Part shown: positions 26,723-35,959 of the stretch, piece by piece
How the letters are laid out: each line of letters begins with the position of its first letter
Position numbering within the stretch: the first letter of the stretch is position 1
Source of the DNA: Candidatus Gastranaerophilales bacterium
GTDB lineage: Bacteria > Cyanobacteriota > Vampirovibrionia > Gastranaerophilales > Gastranaerophilaceae
NCBI GenBank assembly: GCA_944326485.1
Contig: CALVED010000005.1
Span: forward strand, 62,001-126,000
Reading direction: 5' to 3'
DNA: 64,000 bases
The notes under the pieces: generated by a model
What the model was told of the DNA's origin: nothing
Databases searched by the model: none
Seen by the model: the letters and a program-made list of their open reading frames with translations, nothing else
Position numbers and translations under genes: made by a program

Positions 26723-28906
26723 TTAGTGTCCTCTTTGACTTATATTTATTAAACCTTGCATATCTAAAAGTTTCATTGCTTCTTGTGATAGTTCATTGGA
26801 ATCAAAATATGTAGTAATATCAGGCATATTTGTTTGTATTCCTAGTTCTTTAAGTCTTAGATATTGATATATATCAGTAAGAAAACTGTTATATTTTGAG
26901 TAAGTCTCAGGTTCCATACCTTTTATGATACTGTATACATCCGAATATTTAGTGTTTGATGCAGTAATTTTACCTGTACGTATATCATAAGGAATATGTT
27001 CTGCATCTGCAAATTCATTTAATTGAGTTCCTCTAATTTGAAGTTCACCGTTTCCTATTGTTCCGTCTGATAATTTTTGTTTAGTATTCATCTGTGATGA
27101 TGCATATCCTGATTCTTTTATAGCACCATTAGTATCAAGTTTTACTGTATATTCAGACGTAGAATTTAAATCAACTTTTGTACCTGAACCATTAGTGAAA
27201 TCATCATAAGTTACAAGTTTTAATCTCTCTCCGGTTTGTATATAATATGCATCTGCTATTTCTTGTAATTGAAAATTTGTGAAATAAGAAGAAATTTCAT
27301 CTCCATAGTTATTTAGTTCTGTTATGGTTAGTCTTCCATTACCTATTGCATCAACAAGTTGATCAACAACTTCTTGTGTTTGTTTCTCTTTTAAAATATC
27401 AATAATAGTACCTTTTATTTCATTTAATGTAGCAATTCCTGCTTCATCAAGAGTTGAGTTATCTCCATTCATATATTTGATGAATTGGTCATAACTAATA
27501 TCATATCCGTATAAACAATCTTCAATAATTTCTTTTGCGTCTTCTGTTGAAAGACTTTTTATCTGAATTCTTGTTCCATAAGCATCACCAATTGCATCTA
27601 TACAATCTGCTGTTGATGTTGATGATAATTTACCTTTATTAAATTTTTTAGCAAGTTTTTCAAATATAGAATCTGTGCCTTTTGCTCTTCCTGTAATTGT
27701 TTGTACAGAGTCTAAATCATCAAATTCATTTTTTATTTGTAATTTAGCTTCATCAATATTAGATTTAAATAATTTATTTAAATCATCAGCTTGTTTAGAA
27801 AGTTCAGTTTCAATTTCTGATGGAAGTTTTGCTTCAGTTGAAGTTTTTGCTGCTGTATCTATTGTGGTAAGAGTATCATTTCCGGTTTGTGAATCAATAT
27901 CTTTTACCGGAGTTGTTTGGACTGCATCAGAATTTGGTATTTCATCAGCTTTAACTTCTAAAGATTTTTCTGCAGTTGTTGGAGTGGCTGAAGTTGTTTT
28001 AATTTTGTTGTATTGTACACCTGAACTTATTCCGCCTAATACGCCTCCTGCTAAAGCTCCACCTGCTGCATTTAATGCAGTATTTTTTGCAAGATCGCCA
28101 ACATTAAATTCAACATCTTCTTCAACGGCAGCTTCAATTGTGTAATCACTAGCTCCTGTTACAGCACCCGAAATGGCGCCTGCCTTTGCACCAGATATTG
28201 CTCCTTGTTTTATTGTTTCTTTTAATGTTTGTTCCGCCACGGTTTTAGCCGTAACTGCACTTGTTCCTATTCCCATTGTTGCTACAGATACTGCACCATC
28301 AACAGCACCGGAAAGTGAATCTTTTAATATCTGCTTGCCATCAACCGCATCACCTTTAACTTTATTTGTGGCTCTATCAACAAATTTTAATCCTGCTTTT
28401 GTTGCAGCTCCCGCGCCTGCCGCTGCTGCTATTACACCTAATGATAAACCGCCTGTTAATACGGCTGAACCGACAACAGCTACTGAGACAACTCCTGTTA
28501 AGATGTTGGCTGCAAGATTTACGCTTCCTTCTTGTTTTGTTGAAAAGTTACTTATTATGCTATCTGCTTCTTCGTAACTTATTTCACCATTTTTATAATA
28601 TTCTATAGCTTGTTCACATTTATTAGTGTTTGATCCAAGTCCTGTTACGTTTTTTATTCCATTCCAAAGTGAACCAAAAACGCCTTGGTTGTTTTTTGCT
28701 TCTGATAATTTATTTTCTAATGCTTCTATTTTTTCTTCACAAATTTCTTCATTATTTTGTGTTATTTCTATATCTGTTGTTTCTTCGTTATTTGTTTCTT
28801 CATTAAATATTGATAAATTATCACTTGTGTTAACTTCTTGTGATGATGAATTATTATTATATTGATATAATTCATTATTATTTATATTACTTATATTGTT
28901 TGACAT
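26723..28906 (-). CDS. Large protein with Gly/Ala-rich hydrophobic middle and RelA/SpoT-like synthetase domain
   Basis: The protein has 727 residues. Residues 1-60 are Asn/Ser/Glu-rich; 127-300 are Ala/Gly-rich and hydrophobic, like membrane-inserting regions of polymorphic toxins; 301-370 is a Thr/Pro/Ser linker. The region from about 375 to 650 matches the (p)ppGpp/pApp synthetase fold: GRAKGTDSIFEKLAKK (R407, K409, S413, K417), GDAYGTRIQIK (D441, R446), GYASSQ (600-605), ELQIRGTQLNEFADAEH (E621, Q623, R625, E636, H637). The usual GYxSxH has Gln605 for His, and about 100 extra residues lie between D441 and Y601. It has no HD hydrolase, TGS or ACT domain, so it is not a housekeeping Rel. GGAG precedes the ATG. 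Enzymatic activity is inferred. Confidence 0.78.
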   Translation of the reverse strand: MSNNISNINNNELYQYNNNSSSQEVNTSDNLSIFNEETNNEETTDIEITQNNEEICEEKIEALENKLSEAKNNQGVFGSLWNGIKNVTGLGSNTNKCEQAIEYYKNGEISYEEADSIISNFSTKQEGSVNLAANILTGVVSVAVVGSAVLTGGLSLGVIAAAAGAGAATKAGLKFVDRATNKVKGDAVDGKQILKDSLSGAVDGAVSVATMGIGTSAVTAKTVAEQTLKETIKQGAISGAKAGAISGAVTGASDYTIEAAVEEDVEFNVGDLAKNTALNAAGGALAGGVLGGISSGVQYNKIKTTSATPTTAEKSLEVKADEIPNSDAVQTTPVKDIDSQTGNDTLTTIDTAAKTSTEAKLPSEIETELSKQADDLNKLFKSNIDEAKLQIKNEFDDLDSVQTITGRAKGTDSIFEKLAKKFNKGKLSSTSTADCIDAIGDAYGTRIQIKSLSTEDAKEIIEDCLYGYDISYDQFIKYMNGDNSTLDEAGIATLNEIKGTIIDILKEKQTQEVVDQLVDAIGNGRLTITELNNYGDEISSYFTNFQLQEIADAYYIQTGERLKLVTYDDFTNGSGTKVDLNSTSEYTVKLDTNGAIKESGYASSQMNTKQKLSDGTIGNGELQIRGTQLNEFADAEHIPYDIRTGKITASNTKYSDVYSIIKGMEPETYSKYNSFLTDIYQYLRLKELGIQTNMPDITTYFDSNELSQEAMKLLDMQGLINISQRGH

Positions 28907-28975
28907 AAAAAAACTCCATAAATGAATATCGTCAAATTATGGAATTTCTTTAATAATATTTATATATTTGTAAAG

Positions 28976-31018
28976 TTATGGAAAACTAAACCATAAACTT
29001 TCATAAGGTCTTAATCTTACTATTAATTTTTTATTTTCTATTTTTAGAGTTCTATTTTTTTGTGTTATTAGCTCTTTCAGTTCAATTTCAGATGAATATT
29101 TATCAAAATTAAATTCAGTAGAATCAAGTTCAACAAAAACTTTATTATCAGAAAGATTGTTTACAATAAGAATTCTGTCATTTTTACCTTTTCTTAAATA
29201 TGAAAGAACTTCAGGTTTATTTGTTTTAACTTCAATAAATTCTCCCCTTGATAAGGTTGGATATGATTTTCTTACCTGAATAAGACGTTTAACTTTTTTA
29301 TATATTTTTGCATTAAAAGAATTAGAAGAAGTCATTGCTTTATAGAATATACTTCTTTTAATTGCACCTCTATGAATATCTCTGCTGTCAAAATATGAAA
29401 GCATTTGAGAAGATTCTCCATTTTTGCTTTTGTTTCTTCTTTCTCTTATTTTTGCCCATCGTTGAGCATAAGAGAAATTGTTTTGGCTTCCTATTTCATC
29501 TCCGTAGTATATTATTGGGATACCTTTTAAAGAAAGTAAAATTGCAAATGTCATATTTATTCTATCAGGATTATTATCAAGGAAATTTGCCATTCTGCCG
29601 CTAATTCCATATCCTTTTCTGAATTCAGCACCTTTTTCTGCTAAATCATCATATAAGAGTTCTCTTGTTTTTTCATTAACCATTTCAAGTGTTAATTCAT
29701 CATGTACCCTTAAGAAAATTGCCCAGCTGGCAGTTTCGGGAATTTGCGGAGTTTGCTTGTGGGTTTTCCAGAAATATGAATTATCAGCAGATACTAAAGT
29801 AGCCCATATTGCAGGCATATATGGAAAATGATATGCAATTTGAATTTCGTTTGTTCTATTTAATTCTTTTTGCTTTCCGTCTATATTAACTGATATTTTC
29901 CTTTCTGTTCCAAAATAAGGTAATATTTTTTTTGGTGGCTGACAAGCTTCTGCTTGTATTACTGATCTTGGTGCAATTTCCTGCAAAAATGTACTTATAA
30001 TTTTTATTATTTCATGTGTCTTAGGTAGATTTTCTGCATTTGTTCCTTCTTCTTTTATTAAATATGGAATTGCATCCATTCTAAATATATCTATTCCAAG
30101 ATTTGCCCAAAATGCTATATTATTAAGGTTATAATATAAAACATCAGGATTCTCCCAATTTATATCTAATTGAAATGGATAAAAGGTATGATATAAGTAA
30201 TAATCTTTACCTTGAATTGTAACTTTTCTATAGTGAGAATCTGTTATTTCCGGAAAAATTAGACGTCTTTTTGATATTTTACCGCTTTCGTGTCTATATT
30301 CTGCAATGTAACCAAGTTTTTCATCCTTATATACTATTTTTTCCGGTTCTTTTTCGCTTACCACAAAGTAATTTAATTTTTCTAAATCTCCATTTAATGC
30401 AGATTGGAACCATTCATGTTGATCTGAAAAATGATTTAATACTAAATCTGATTTAATTTTAAAACCATGATTTCTAGCTTCTCTTATAAAATATAAAAAT
30501 TCGCTCATACCTCCAAGATCTTTTCTGACATCACGAGGATTTTTAACATCAAAACCGGCATCTCCCATTGGAGAATCTGCGAAAGGAAGTATATATATAG
30601 TTGTAACACCTAAGTCCTTCAAATATGGAAGCATTTTGGTAGCTTTTTTGAATGTATTTGTTGAAGAATCATTATCTACACCGAATTGATCAACATAAAA
30701 CATGTATATAATTTCATCTTTATACCAATCATCACTTCTTGTTAAGTCTTCAGCTTTTAATCTTTTATCTCTTTTTAATTTTGTATCTTTAATAATTTTT
30801 AGAATATTAGTGTATATTTCGTCTTTTTGTTTTTCTCCATATACTTTTGCTATTGAGGTTTTTAATCTTTTTTCTACATCTTTTGATACAATATCTTCAG
30901 TTTGAATAATATCTGTTATTTTATCTTGAAGAATAAAATTTCCAGAAAATGCATATGATGGAATTGTAATATTAAATAAAAAACATATAACTATAAATGA
31001 GATAATAACTTTCTTCAT
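28976..31018 (-). CDS. Secreted GH13 alpha-glucan enzyme, trehalose-synthase-like
   Basis: This 680-residue glycoside hydrolase family 13 protein starts with a clear signal peptide (MKKVIISFIVICFLFNITIP then SYAF), so it acts outside the cytoplasmic membrane. The catalytic barrel follows a helical N-terminal part. Region I is DLVLNH (191-196), the nucleophile is Asp315 in IFRMDAIPYL, the acid/base is Glu357 in QAEACQ, and the third acid is Asp440 in RVHDELTLEM. The layout, including HDELTLEM and the YYGDEIG region, resembles trehalose synthase (maltose-trehalose isomerase), normally cytoplasmic. Two usual residues differ (AEANQ to AEACQ, RNHDE to RVHDE), so substrate may differ. GAGG stands 8 bases before the ATG. 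Maltose/trehalose interconversion or oligosaccharide hydrolysis are both possible. Confidence 0.85.
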   Translation of the reverse strand: MKKVIISFIVICFLFNITIPSYAFSGNFILQDKITDIIQTEDIVSKDVEKRLKTSIAKVYGEKQKDEIYTNILKIIKDTKLKRDKRLKAEDLTRSDDWYKDEIIYMFYVDQFGVDNDSSTNTFKKATKMLPYLKDLGVTTIYILPFADSPMGDAGFDVKNPRDVRKDLGGMSEFLYFIREARNHGFKIKSDLVLNHFSDQHEWFQSALNGDLEKLNYFVVSEKEPEKIVYKDEKLGYIAEYRHESGKISKRRLIFPEITDSHYRKVTIQGKDYYLYHTFYPFQLDINWENPDVLYYNLNNIAFWANLGIDIFRMDAIPYLIKEEGTNAENLPKTHEIIKIISTFLQEIAPRSVIQAEACQPPKKILPYFGTERKISVNIDGKQKELNRTNEIQIAYHFPYMPAIWATLVSADNSYFWKTHKQTPQIPETASWAIFLRVHDELTLEMVNEKTRELLYDDLAEKGAEFRKGYGISGRMANFLDNNPDRINMTFAILLSLKGIPIIYYGDEIGSQNNFSYAQRWAKIRERRNKSKNGESSQMLSYFDSRDIHRGAIKRSIFYKAMTSSNSFNAKIYKKVKRLIQVRKSYPTLSRGEFIEVKTNKPEVLSYLRKGKNDRILIVNNLSDNKVFVELDSTEFNFDKYSSEIELKELITQKNRTLKIENKKLIVRLRPYESLWFSFP

Positions 31019-31072
31019 TCTTAATCCTCATTTCTTTCTTCATCTATAATTATATATAAAAAATAATACTAT

Positions 31073-32611
31073 TTATCTTTTAGTTGTCATGCTTTCTGGC
31101 TGTAGTTTTTCAATGATATTTAAACCATTGAAAATAGCTTTAAGGTTAGCTTTAACAGTACTTTCATCACAGCCTCTGGAAATAATAGTTTGTCCGTTTG
31201 GAGCTTTAAACTGCATAATTGTCATAGCTGTTGCATCAGATCCCATATTTAATGCTTTTTGTTCATAATTTAAAAATTCAAAGTTAAATCCTGATTTCTG
31301 AAGAGCTTTGATACAAGAATCAACAGGACCGTTGCCTGAAACTTCCATCGAATATTTTTTATCTTTATACATAAATTCCAATATTGAATTTCCATCACTT
31401 GTTTTTTCAAGATTACAAAGCTTAAATAGACCTTTGACATTAAGTACATTATTATAATAAATATCAATAATATTTCTTGTTGAAAGTTCACCGATTTTCT
31501 CAGCTTCTTCTTTTGCAATAGGAGCAATTCTTTGTGCTTCTTGAAGAGTTATAGGATATCCAGCATCAGATATAATTTCAAATATTGCAGTTTTGCCGGA
31601 TTGAGAAGTAAATCCTAATTTTTCATCATCTTTTCTTCCTATCAAAGATGGGTGAATAGGTCTATATGCACCTTTTTCCATATCTTTAGTTTTAACTGCT
31701 CCATCTTGGTGTATACCGCTTCTGTGTGCAAGTGCTTCAGGTCCTATTAATGGTGCTTTTTCATATATTTTTACATTAGACATATCAGATACAGTAAGAG
31801 CTAATTCATAAATTTTAGATAAGTTTAATGGAACATCAACTCCTGAATTATGCAAAGCAATTGCAACTTCATATAAATTTGTATTTCCGGCTCTTTCACC
31901 AAGTCCATTTAGGGCACATTCCAGTTGAATTGCACCGGCAAAATAACTTTCTACAGTTGTTGCTGTTGCCATCCCAAGGTCATTATGGTTATGTACAGAA
32001 ATTATTATATCTTTAGGGAGTGCATTATATACTTTTTCAACTAAATCTACGAATTTTTTTGGTCTTGTTCTCTCCACAGTATTGGGCAAGTTTATAACGT
32101 TTGCACCTGCTTTTACAACTTCTTTTAAAGTATCTATAACAAAATCTATATTTTCGTGGCAATCACCAAAATGTTCAACAGAAAATTGAACTTGACCATT
32201 TTTTCCAATAGTTTTTCTTGCAAACTCTACCGCTTCAATTGCTTGTTTTTTAACTTCAAGAGGAGATTTATTTAGTACATATTCCATATTAAACGGACTC
32301 ATTGCAATAAAAGTATGAACTCTTCTTTTTGAAGCCGCATCTATAGATTTAACTGCTTTAACAATATCATTTTCAATACATCTGGCTAGTGCAGAAATTA
32401 CTATATTATCGGGAGCAATTTGTGCTAATCGTGAACAAGCTTCATAATCCATATCGGATGCTGATGCAAAACCCACTTCTACTCCTTGTATTCCGAGTTC
32501 AAGTAAATGATTAAATATAATTTCTTTTTCAAATGTATTCCAAGGTTTTTTTAATGATTGATTACCGTCTCTTAATGTAATGTCATAGAAAAACGGTTGT
32601 CTTTTAATCAT
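31073..32611 (-). CDS. leuA: 2-isopropylmalate synthase family protein
   Basis: This is a condensing enzyme of the DRE-TIM metallolyase family; LeuA joins acetyl-CoA and 2-oxoisovalerate for leucine synthesis. The 512 residues contain YDITLRDGNQ at the start (the common form is TLRDGEQ), VHTFIAMSP, the metal ligands in SVHNHNDLGMATATT, ALNGLGERAGNTNL, and HRSGIHQDGAVK. A C-terminal LeuA regulatory domain follows (about 385-512) with SGNGPVDSCIKAL, so leucine feedback is likely. Other acyl-CoA condensing members such as citramalate synthase cannot be wholly excluded. No other leucine gene is adjacent. AAAGGA lies upstream of the ATG. It is divergent from purB. Confidence 0.88.
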   Translation of the reverse strand: MIKRQPFFYDITLRDGNQSLKKPWNTFEKEIIFNHLLELGIQGVEVGFASASDMDYEACSRLAQIAPDNIVISALARCIENDIVKAVKSIDAASKRRVHTFIAMSPFNMEYVLNKSPLEVKKQAIEAVEFARKTIGKNGQVQFSVEHFGDCHENIDFVIDTLKEVVKAGANVINLPNTVERTRPKKFVDLVEKVYNALPKDIIISVHNHNDLGMATATTVESYFAGAIQLECALNGLGERAGNTNLYEVAIALHNSGVDVPLNLSKIYELALTVSDMSNVKIYEKAPLIGPEALAHRSGIHQDGAVKTKDMEKGAYRPIHPSLIGRKDDEKLGFTSQSGKTAIFEIISDAGYPITLQEAQRIAPIAKEEAEKIGELSTRNIIDIYYNNVLNVKGLFKLCNLEKTSDGNSILEFMYKDKKYSMEVSGNGPVDSCIKALQKSGFNFEFLNYEQKALNMGSDATAMTIMQFKAPNGQTIISRGCDESTVKANLKAIFNGLNIIEKLQPESMTTKR

Positions 32612-32633
32612 TGTACTTATCCTTTCTTATTTC

Positions 32634-32662
32634 TTGAACTCTTTATGGTGTTATTGTAAAAT
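32634..32662 (+). promoter_or_regulatory. Sigma-70-type promoter of purB
   Basis: TTGAAC (32634-32639) and TAAAAT (32657-32662) are separated by 17 bases. Transcription would start near 32669, just before the AAGGGAAG ribosome site of purB. Confidence 0.75.
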
Positions 32663-32686
32663 AAAAGCATTAAAAAGGGAAGTTTT

Positions 32687-33979
32687 ATGATTGACAGATA
32701 TTCCAGAGAAAAAATGAAAAAAATTTGGGATTTGAATTCAAAATTTAATTATTATCTTGAAGTAGAACTTGCAGTTTGTAGAGCATATAATAAGCTTGGT
32801 AAAATATCTGATGAGGTTTTAACAGATATTATTTCAAAAGCTGCATTCTCAGTAGAAAGAATAGATGAAATTGAAAAAGAAGTCCATCATGATGTCATAG
32901 CTTTCCTTACTAATGTTAATGAAACTGTAGGTGAAAATTCCAGATATATTCATATGGGAATGACAAGCAGTGATGTTATTGATACTGCTTTAGCTCTTCA
33001 AATTAAAGACAGCGGAAAGATAATCTTAAAGGATATTGACGATTTACTTTTAACTCTAAAAGAAAAGGCAAAAGAAAATAAGGATACCATTTGTATTGGC
33101 CGTTCACATGGAATACATGCCGAGCCTATGACATTTGGTGTAAAAATATGCGGTTGGATTGACTTATTTGAACGTAATAAAAGAAATTTAGAAAAAGCAT
33201 TGGAAGAAGCAAGAGTAGGACAAATTTCAGGCCCTGTAGGTACCTATAGTAATATTGACCCTGAGGTTGAAAAAATTACTTGTGATTTTTTAAATTTAAA
33301 ACCGGCAAAATTTTCTACACAAATAATAGCAAGAGATATACACGCTCAATATCATCAAGCACTTGCTTTAATAGCTTCTGTTATAGAACAGGTGGCAGTT
33401 GAATTAAGGCATCTTCAAAGAACGGAAGTACTTGAAGTTGAAGAAGGCTTTTCTAAAGGACAGAAGGGGTCTTCTGCTATGCCTCATAAGAAAAATCCTA
33501 TATCTGCAGAAAATTTATCGGGTCTAGCTAGAGTTGTTCGTTCAAATTCTATTGCAGCAATGGAAAATATTCCTTTATGGCATGAAAGAGATATATCACA
33601 TAGTAGTGTTGAAAGAATTATTTTCCCGGATTCTTCAATTTTAATAGATTATATGCTTTCAAGACTTGAAAGTACAATAAAAAATTTGGTTATTCATAAA
33701 GATAATATGCTTAAAAATACAAAACTTTTTGGAGGTATTGTATATTCTCAAAAGGTTCTTTTAAAACTTTGTTCTAAGGGTTTATCAAGAGAAGATGCAT
33801 ATAAATTAGTTCAAAAAAATGCTCTTGATGCTTTTAATAATAATGGTAGTTTTATAGATAATCTTCTTAATGATGATGAAGTTTTGAAATATCTTAATAA
33901 AGACGAAATTAAAGATTGTTTTAATATTGATGATTATTTGAAAAATATTAATTATATTTATAGTAAATTTTGTATATAA
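32687..33979 (+). CDS. purB: Adenylosuccinate lyase
   Basis: PurB cleaves adenylosuccinate to AMP and SAICAR to AICAR in purine synthesis. The 430 residues match the family. Motifs include HHDVIAFLTNVNE, MTSSDVIDTALALQ, RSHGIHAEPMTFG, and the fumarase/aspartase superfamily signature GSSAMPHKKNPISAEN with the catalytic Ser loop. AAGGGAAG stands 7 bases before the ATG, and a good promoter lies upstream. Monocistronic: the next gene converges 2 bases after the stop. Confidence 0.97.
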   Translation: MIDRYSREKMKKIWDLNSKFNYYLEVELAVCRAYNKLGKISDEVLTDIISKAAFSVERIDEIEKEVHHDVIAFLTNVNETVGENSRYIHMGMTSSDVIDTALALQIKDSGKIILKDIDDLLLTLKEKAKENKDTICIGRSHGIHAEPMTFGVKICGWIDLFERNKRNLEKALEEARVGQISGPVGTYSNIDPEVEKITCDFLNLKPAKFSTQIIARDIHAQYHQALALIASVIEQVAVELRHLQRTEVLEVEEGFSKGQKGSSAMPHKKNPISAENLSGLARVVRSNSIAAMENIPLWHERDISHSSVERIIFPDSSILIDYMLSRLESTIKNLVIHKDNMLKNTKLFGGIVYSQKVLLKLCSKGLSREDAYKLVQKNALDAFNNNGSFIDNLLNDDEVLKYLNKDEIKDCFNIDDYLKNINYIYSKFCI

Positions 33980-33981
33980 AA

Positions 33982-34944
33982 TTATTTTAATCTTTCAGCT
34001 ATTAATGGCGTTAATAAGTCCCATGTTTTTTCTGTTGGATGTCCATTATCAGGATTTAAATATTCTTTAGAGTTTAAATTTACATTAGAAAGTTTATCTG
34101 TTTCTATTACATTAAAATTGTTTGCTTTTAATTTTTTATATAAAGATTCAGAATATAAAAGCTTGTAATTATTGTAGAAAATAATAGTGAAGTTAATTTT
34201 TTTATTCCAATGTTTCTCCAGATTTTCTCTTGTTTTTAAAAAATATAAAAGAACTAAATCAGTAATTTCATCTTCATATTTTGTATTATTTATATACCAA
34301 TTAACATATTTACTATTTAGAACTTTAAATGAATAAGATGAAATTAATATATTTTTTAAATAATTACTTCCATCTAAAATTAAATCATTGCCTTTTTTAT
34401 TAAAATGACCGGTCATGTGAGTATCTAATATGTCAATAAAATTAATATATAGACGTCTGTAATGGTCTGGAATGATAACGTATAAAACCGTATTAGAAGG
34501 AGGAACAGATGAATAGAAATTATCATCAATACTTTGCCAATACATACAACCTATACCACGCCCCGGAACTGCTCTATTATATACAGGTCGCTTTAAGATA
34601 TGGGCAAGTTTATATGAAAAAGTTTGATTGTATTTTAAAAATTGACCATGTGCATAAGAACAACCAAATATAATAATAGGTTCTTTATTTTTATATTCAA
34701 GTCCATCAGGTTTTCTACCTCTAAAAACATTATCACTGCCATCAAAATATGTTTTAAAGTCAATACCATATCTTGGTTTTATTAAGTATGAGAAAAATGG
34801 TGGTTTAAATGCATCTGCATGATTTTTTCTATAGGTTATTACGTGATAAGAATATACAGCAATATCAGATAAAAATATTAGTAATAACATTATAAATATA
34901 TTAATTATTATAATAAGTGAAATTTTTGTAATTTTTTTTCTCAT
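33982..34944 (-). CDS. Membrane-anchored SGNH-like protein, paralogue 3
   Basis: The third of three tandem paralogues, about 320 residues. An N-terminal membrane anchor (ISLIIIINIFIMLLLIFLSD) is followed by an exported domain with IIFGCSYAHGQFLKYNQTFS (a GDS-like block with Ser after Cys), YNRAVPGRGIGCMYWQ, and a C-terminal NPDNGHPTEKTWDLL that fits the DxxH of SGNH hydrolases. Such enzymes add or remove acyl groups on glycans or lipids; substrate is unknown. The start is taken as ATG 34944, which overlaps the stop of the upstream paralogue as ATGA; an ATG at 34986 would overlap by 46 bases and break the length match. Confidence 0.78.
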   Translation of the reverse strand: MRKKITKISLIIIINIFIMLLLIFLSDIAVYSYHVITYRKNHADAFKPPFFSYLIKPRYGIDFKTYFDGSDNVFRGRKPDGLEYKNKEPIIIFGCSYAHGQFLKYNQTFSYKLAHILKRPVYNRAVPGRGIGCMYWQSIDDNFYSSVPPSNTVLYVIIPDHYRRLYINFIDILDTHMTGHFNKKGNDLILDGSNYLKNILISSYSFKVLNSKYVNWYINNTKYEDEITDLVLLYFLKTRENLEKHWNKKINFTIIFYNNYKLLYSESLYKKLKANNFNVIETDKLSNVNLNSKEYLNPDNGHPTEKTWDLLTPLIAERLK

Positions 34945-35891
34945 ATATTCAAAGATTCCGATATTTTCTTTGTTAATAAATCCCAAGCTTGTTCTTTTGG
35001 ATGATAGTCTTGGCTCATATATTCAGGTGTGTGAAGATTTAAATTATAATCATATTTTAATGATATAACTATAAACCCGTTTTTCTTAAGTTGTTCAATA
35101 AATAAATTATCATGTGGGAAGGTTTGGTATAAAATAACTACATATTTGGTGTTTTTCCAATGTTTTTTCATCTCATTTTTACTTTCAACCAAATGTTGCA
35201 ACGCAAATGAAAAATATTGTTCATAATTATCAGATTTTAATAAAATATTATTGATATAAAAATGCTCTATTTTTTGAGTAATATATAATCTGTGAATAAA
35301 TTCAAGTAATGCATTTTTTTCTTTTTTTAAAATCAGTTTTTTATCTTTTCGTTCATATCTTAAATTGTATGTTTCATCAAGTAAGCATTCAGTCATAAAA
35401 GATGGTACGTATAACCTTCTAAAATGATCATTTATCATAATGTAAATAACATATTCAGGTTCTGGGACATCAATATAAAATTTATTTTGTCTTACTTGAT
35501 TAAGCATATGTTGAAAACCCCATCCTGCAACTGCTCTGTTATATACAGGACGTTTAGTAAGATGGGATAATTTATATGAAAATGTTTGTTCATTATCTAA
35601 ACCGAATCCATAAGCATAAGAACATCCAAAAATGACAATAGGCTTTTTTGTATAATTTAATCCTTCCGGCTTTCTTGTCCAAGTCTTTCTATAATCTTTA
35701 AATTCTTCTAAATTTATAATTTCCATTCTTTTAATTCCGGGGTGAAATGAAATTGGGAAATTATTATTTTGAAATTTATCATTTATTTTGAGTTTTAAAT
35801 TTTCACATCCCCAAACTAGAAACTCAAGAGAAATGATAATAATCAAAAATAATATGATATTAGTTCTTATAATTAAGAATATTTTTTTCAT
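34941..35891 (-). CDS. Membrane-anchored SGNH-like protein, paralogue 2
   Basis: This is the middle paralogue, 316 residues. Its N-terminal hydrophobic stretch (NIILFLIIIISLEFLVWGCE) should anchor it with the catalytic part outside. Shared blocks are IVIFGCSYAYGFGLDNEQTF, RPVYNRAVAGWGFQHMLNQ, VIYIMINDHFRRLYV and the C-terminal SQDYHPKEQAWDLLT. Identity with the flanking copies is clear but well below that of a recent duplication. A TATAAT lies only 4 bases before the ATG and no ribosome site is visible. Its stop overlaps the start of paralogue 3, so those two are translationally coupled; the gap to paralogue 1 is 68 bases. SGNH membership is from motif spacing, not a full alignment. Confidence 0.78.
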   Translation of the reverse strand: MKKIFLIIRTNIILFLIIIISLEFLVWGCENLKLKINDKFQNNNFPISFHPGIKRMEIINLEEFKDYRKTWTRKPEGLNYTKKPIVIFGCSYAYGFGLDNEQTFSYKLSHLTKRPVYNRAVAGWGFQHMLNQVRQNKFYIDVPEPEYVIYIMINDHFRRLYVPSFMTECLLDETYNLRYERKDKKLILKKEKNALLEFIHRLYITQKIEHFYINNILLKSDNYEQYFSFALQHLVESKNEMKKHWKNTKYVVILYQTFPHDNLFIEQLKKNGFIVISLKYDYNLNLHTPEYMSQDYHPKEQAWDLLTKKISESLNI

Positions 35892-35959
35892 ATAAATTAT
35901 ATTAAGTTAAAATTTGATAAAAAAGCAATACAGATTCTTAAACTAGGTTTTTTTGCTCC

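Noticed and set aside
27675-28865. Long open frames on the plus strand opposite the RelA/SpoT-domain gene
   Set aside because: They mirror the Ala/Gly/Ser-rich region of the real gene on the other strand, with no ribosome sites and low-complexity products.
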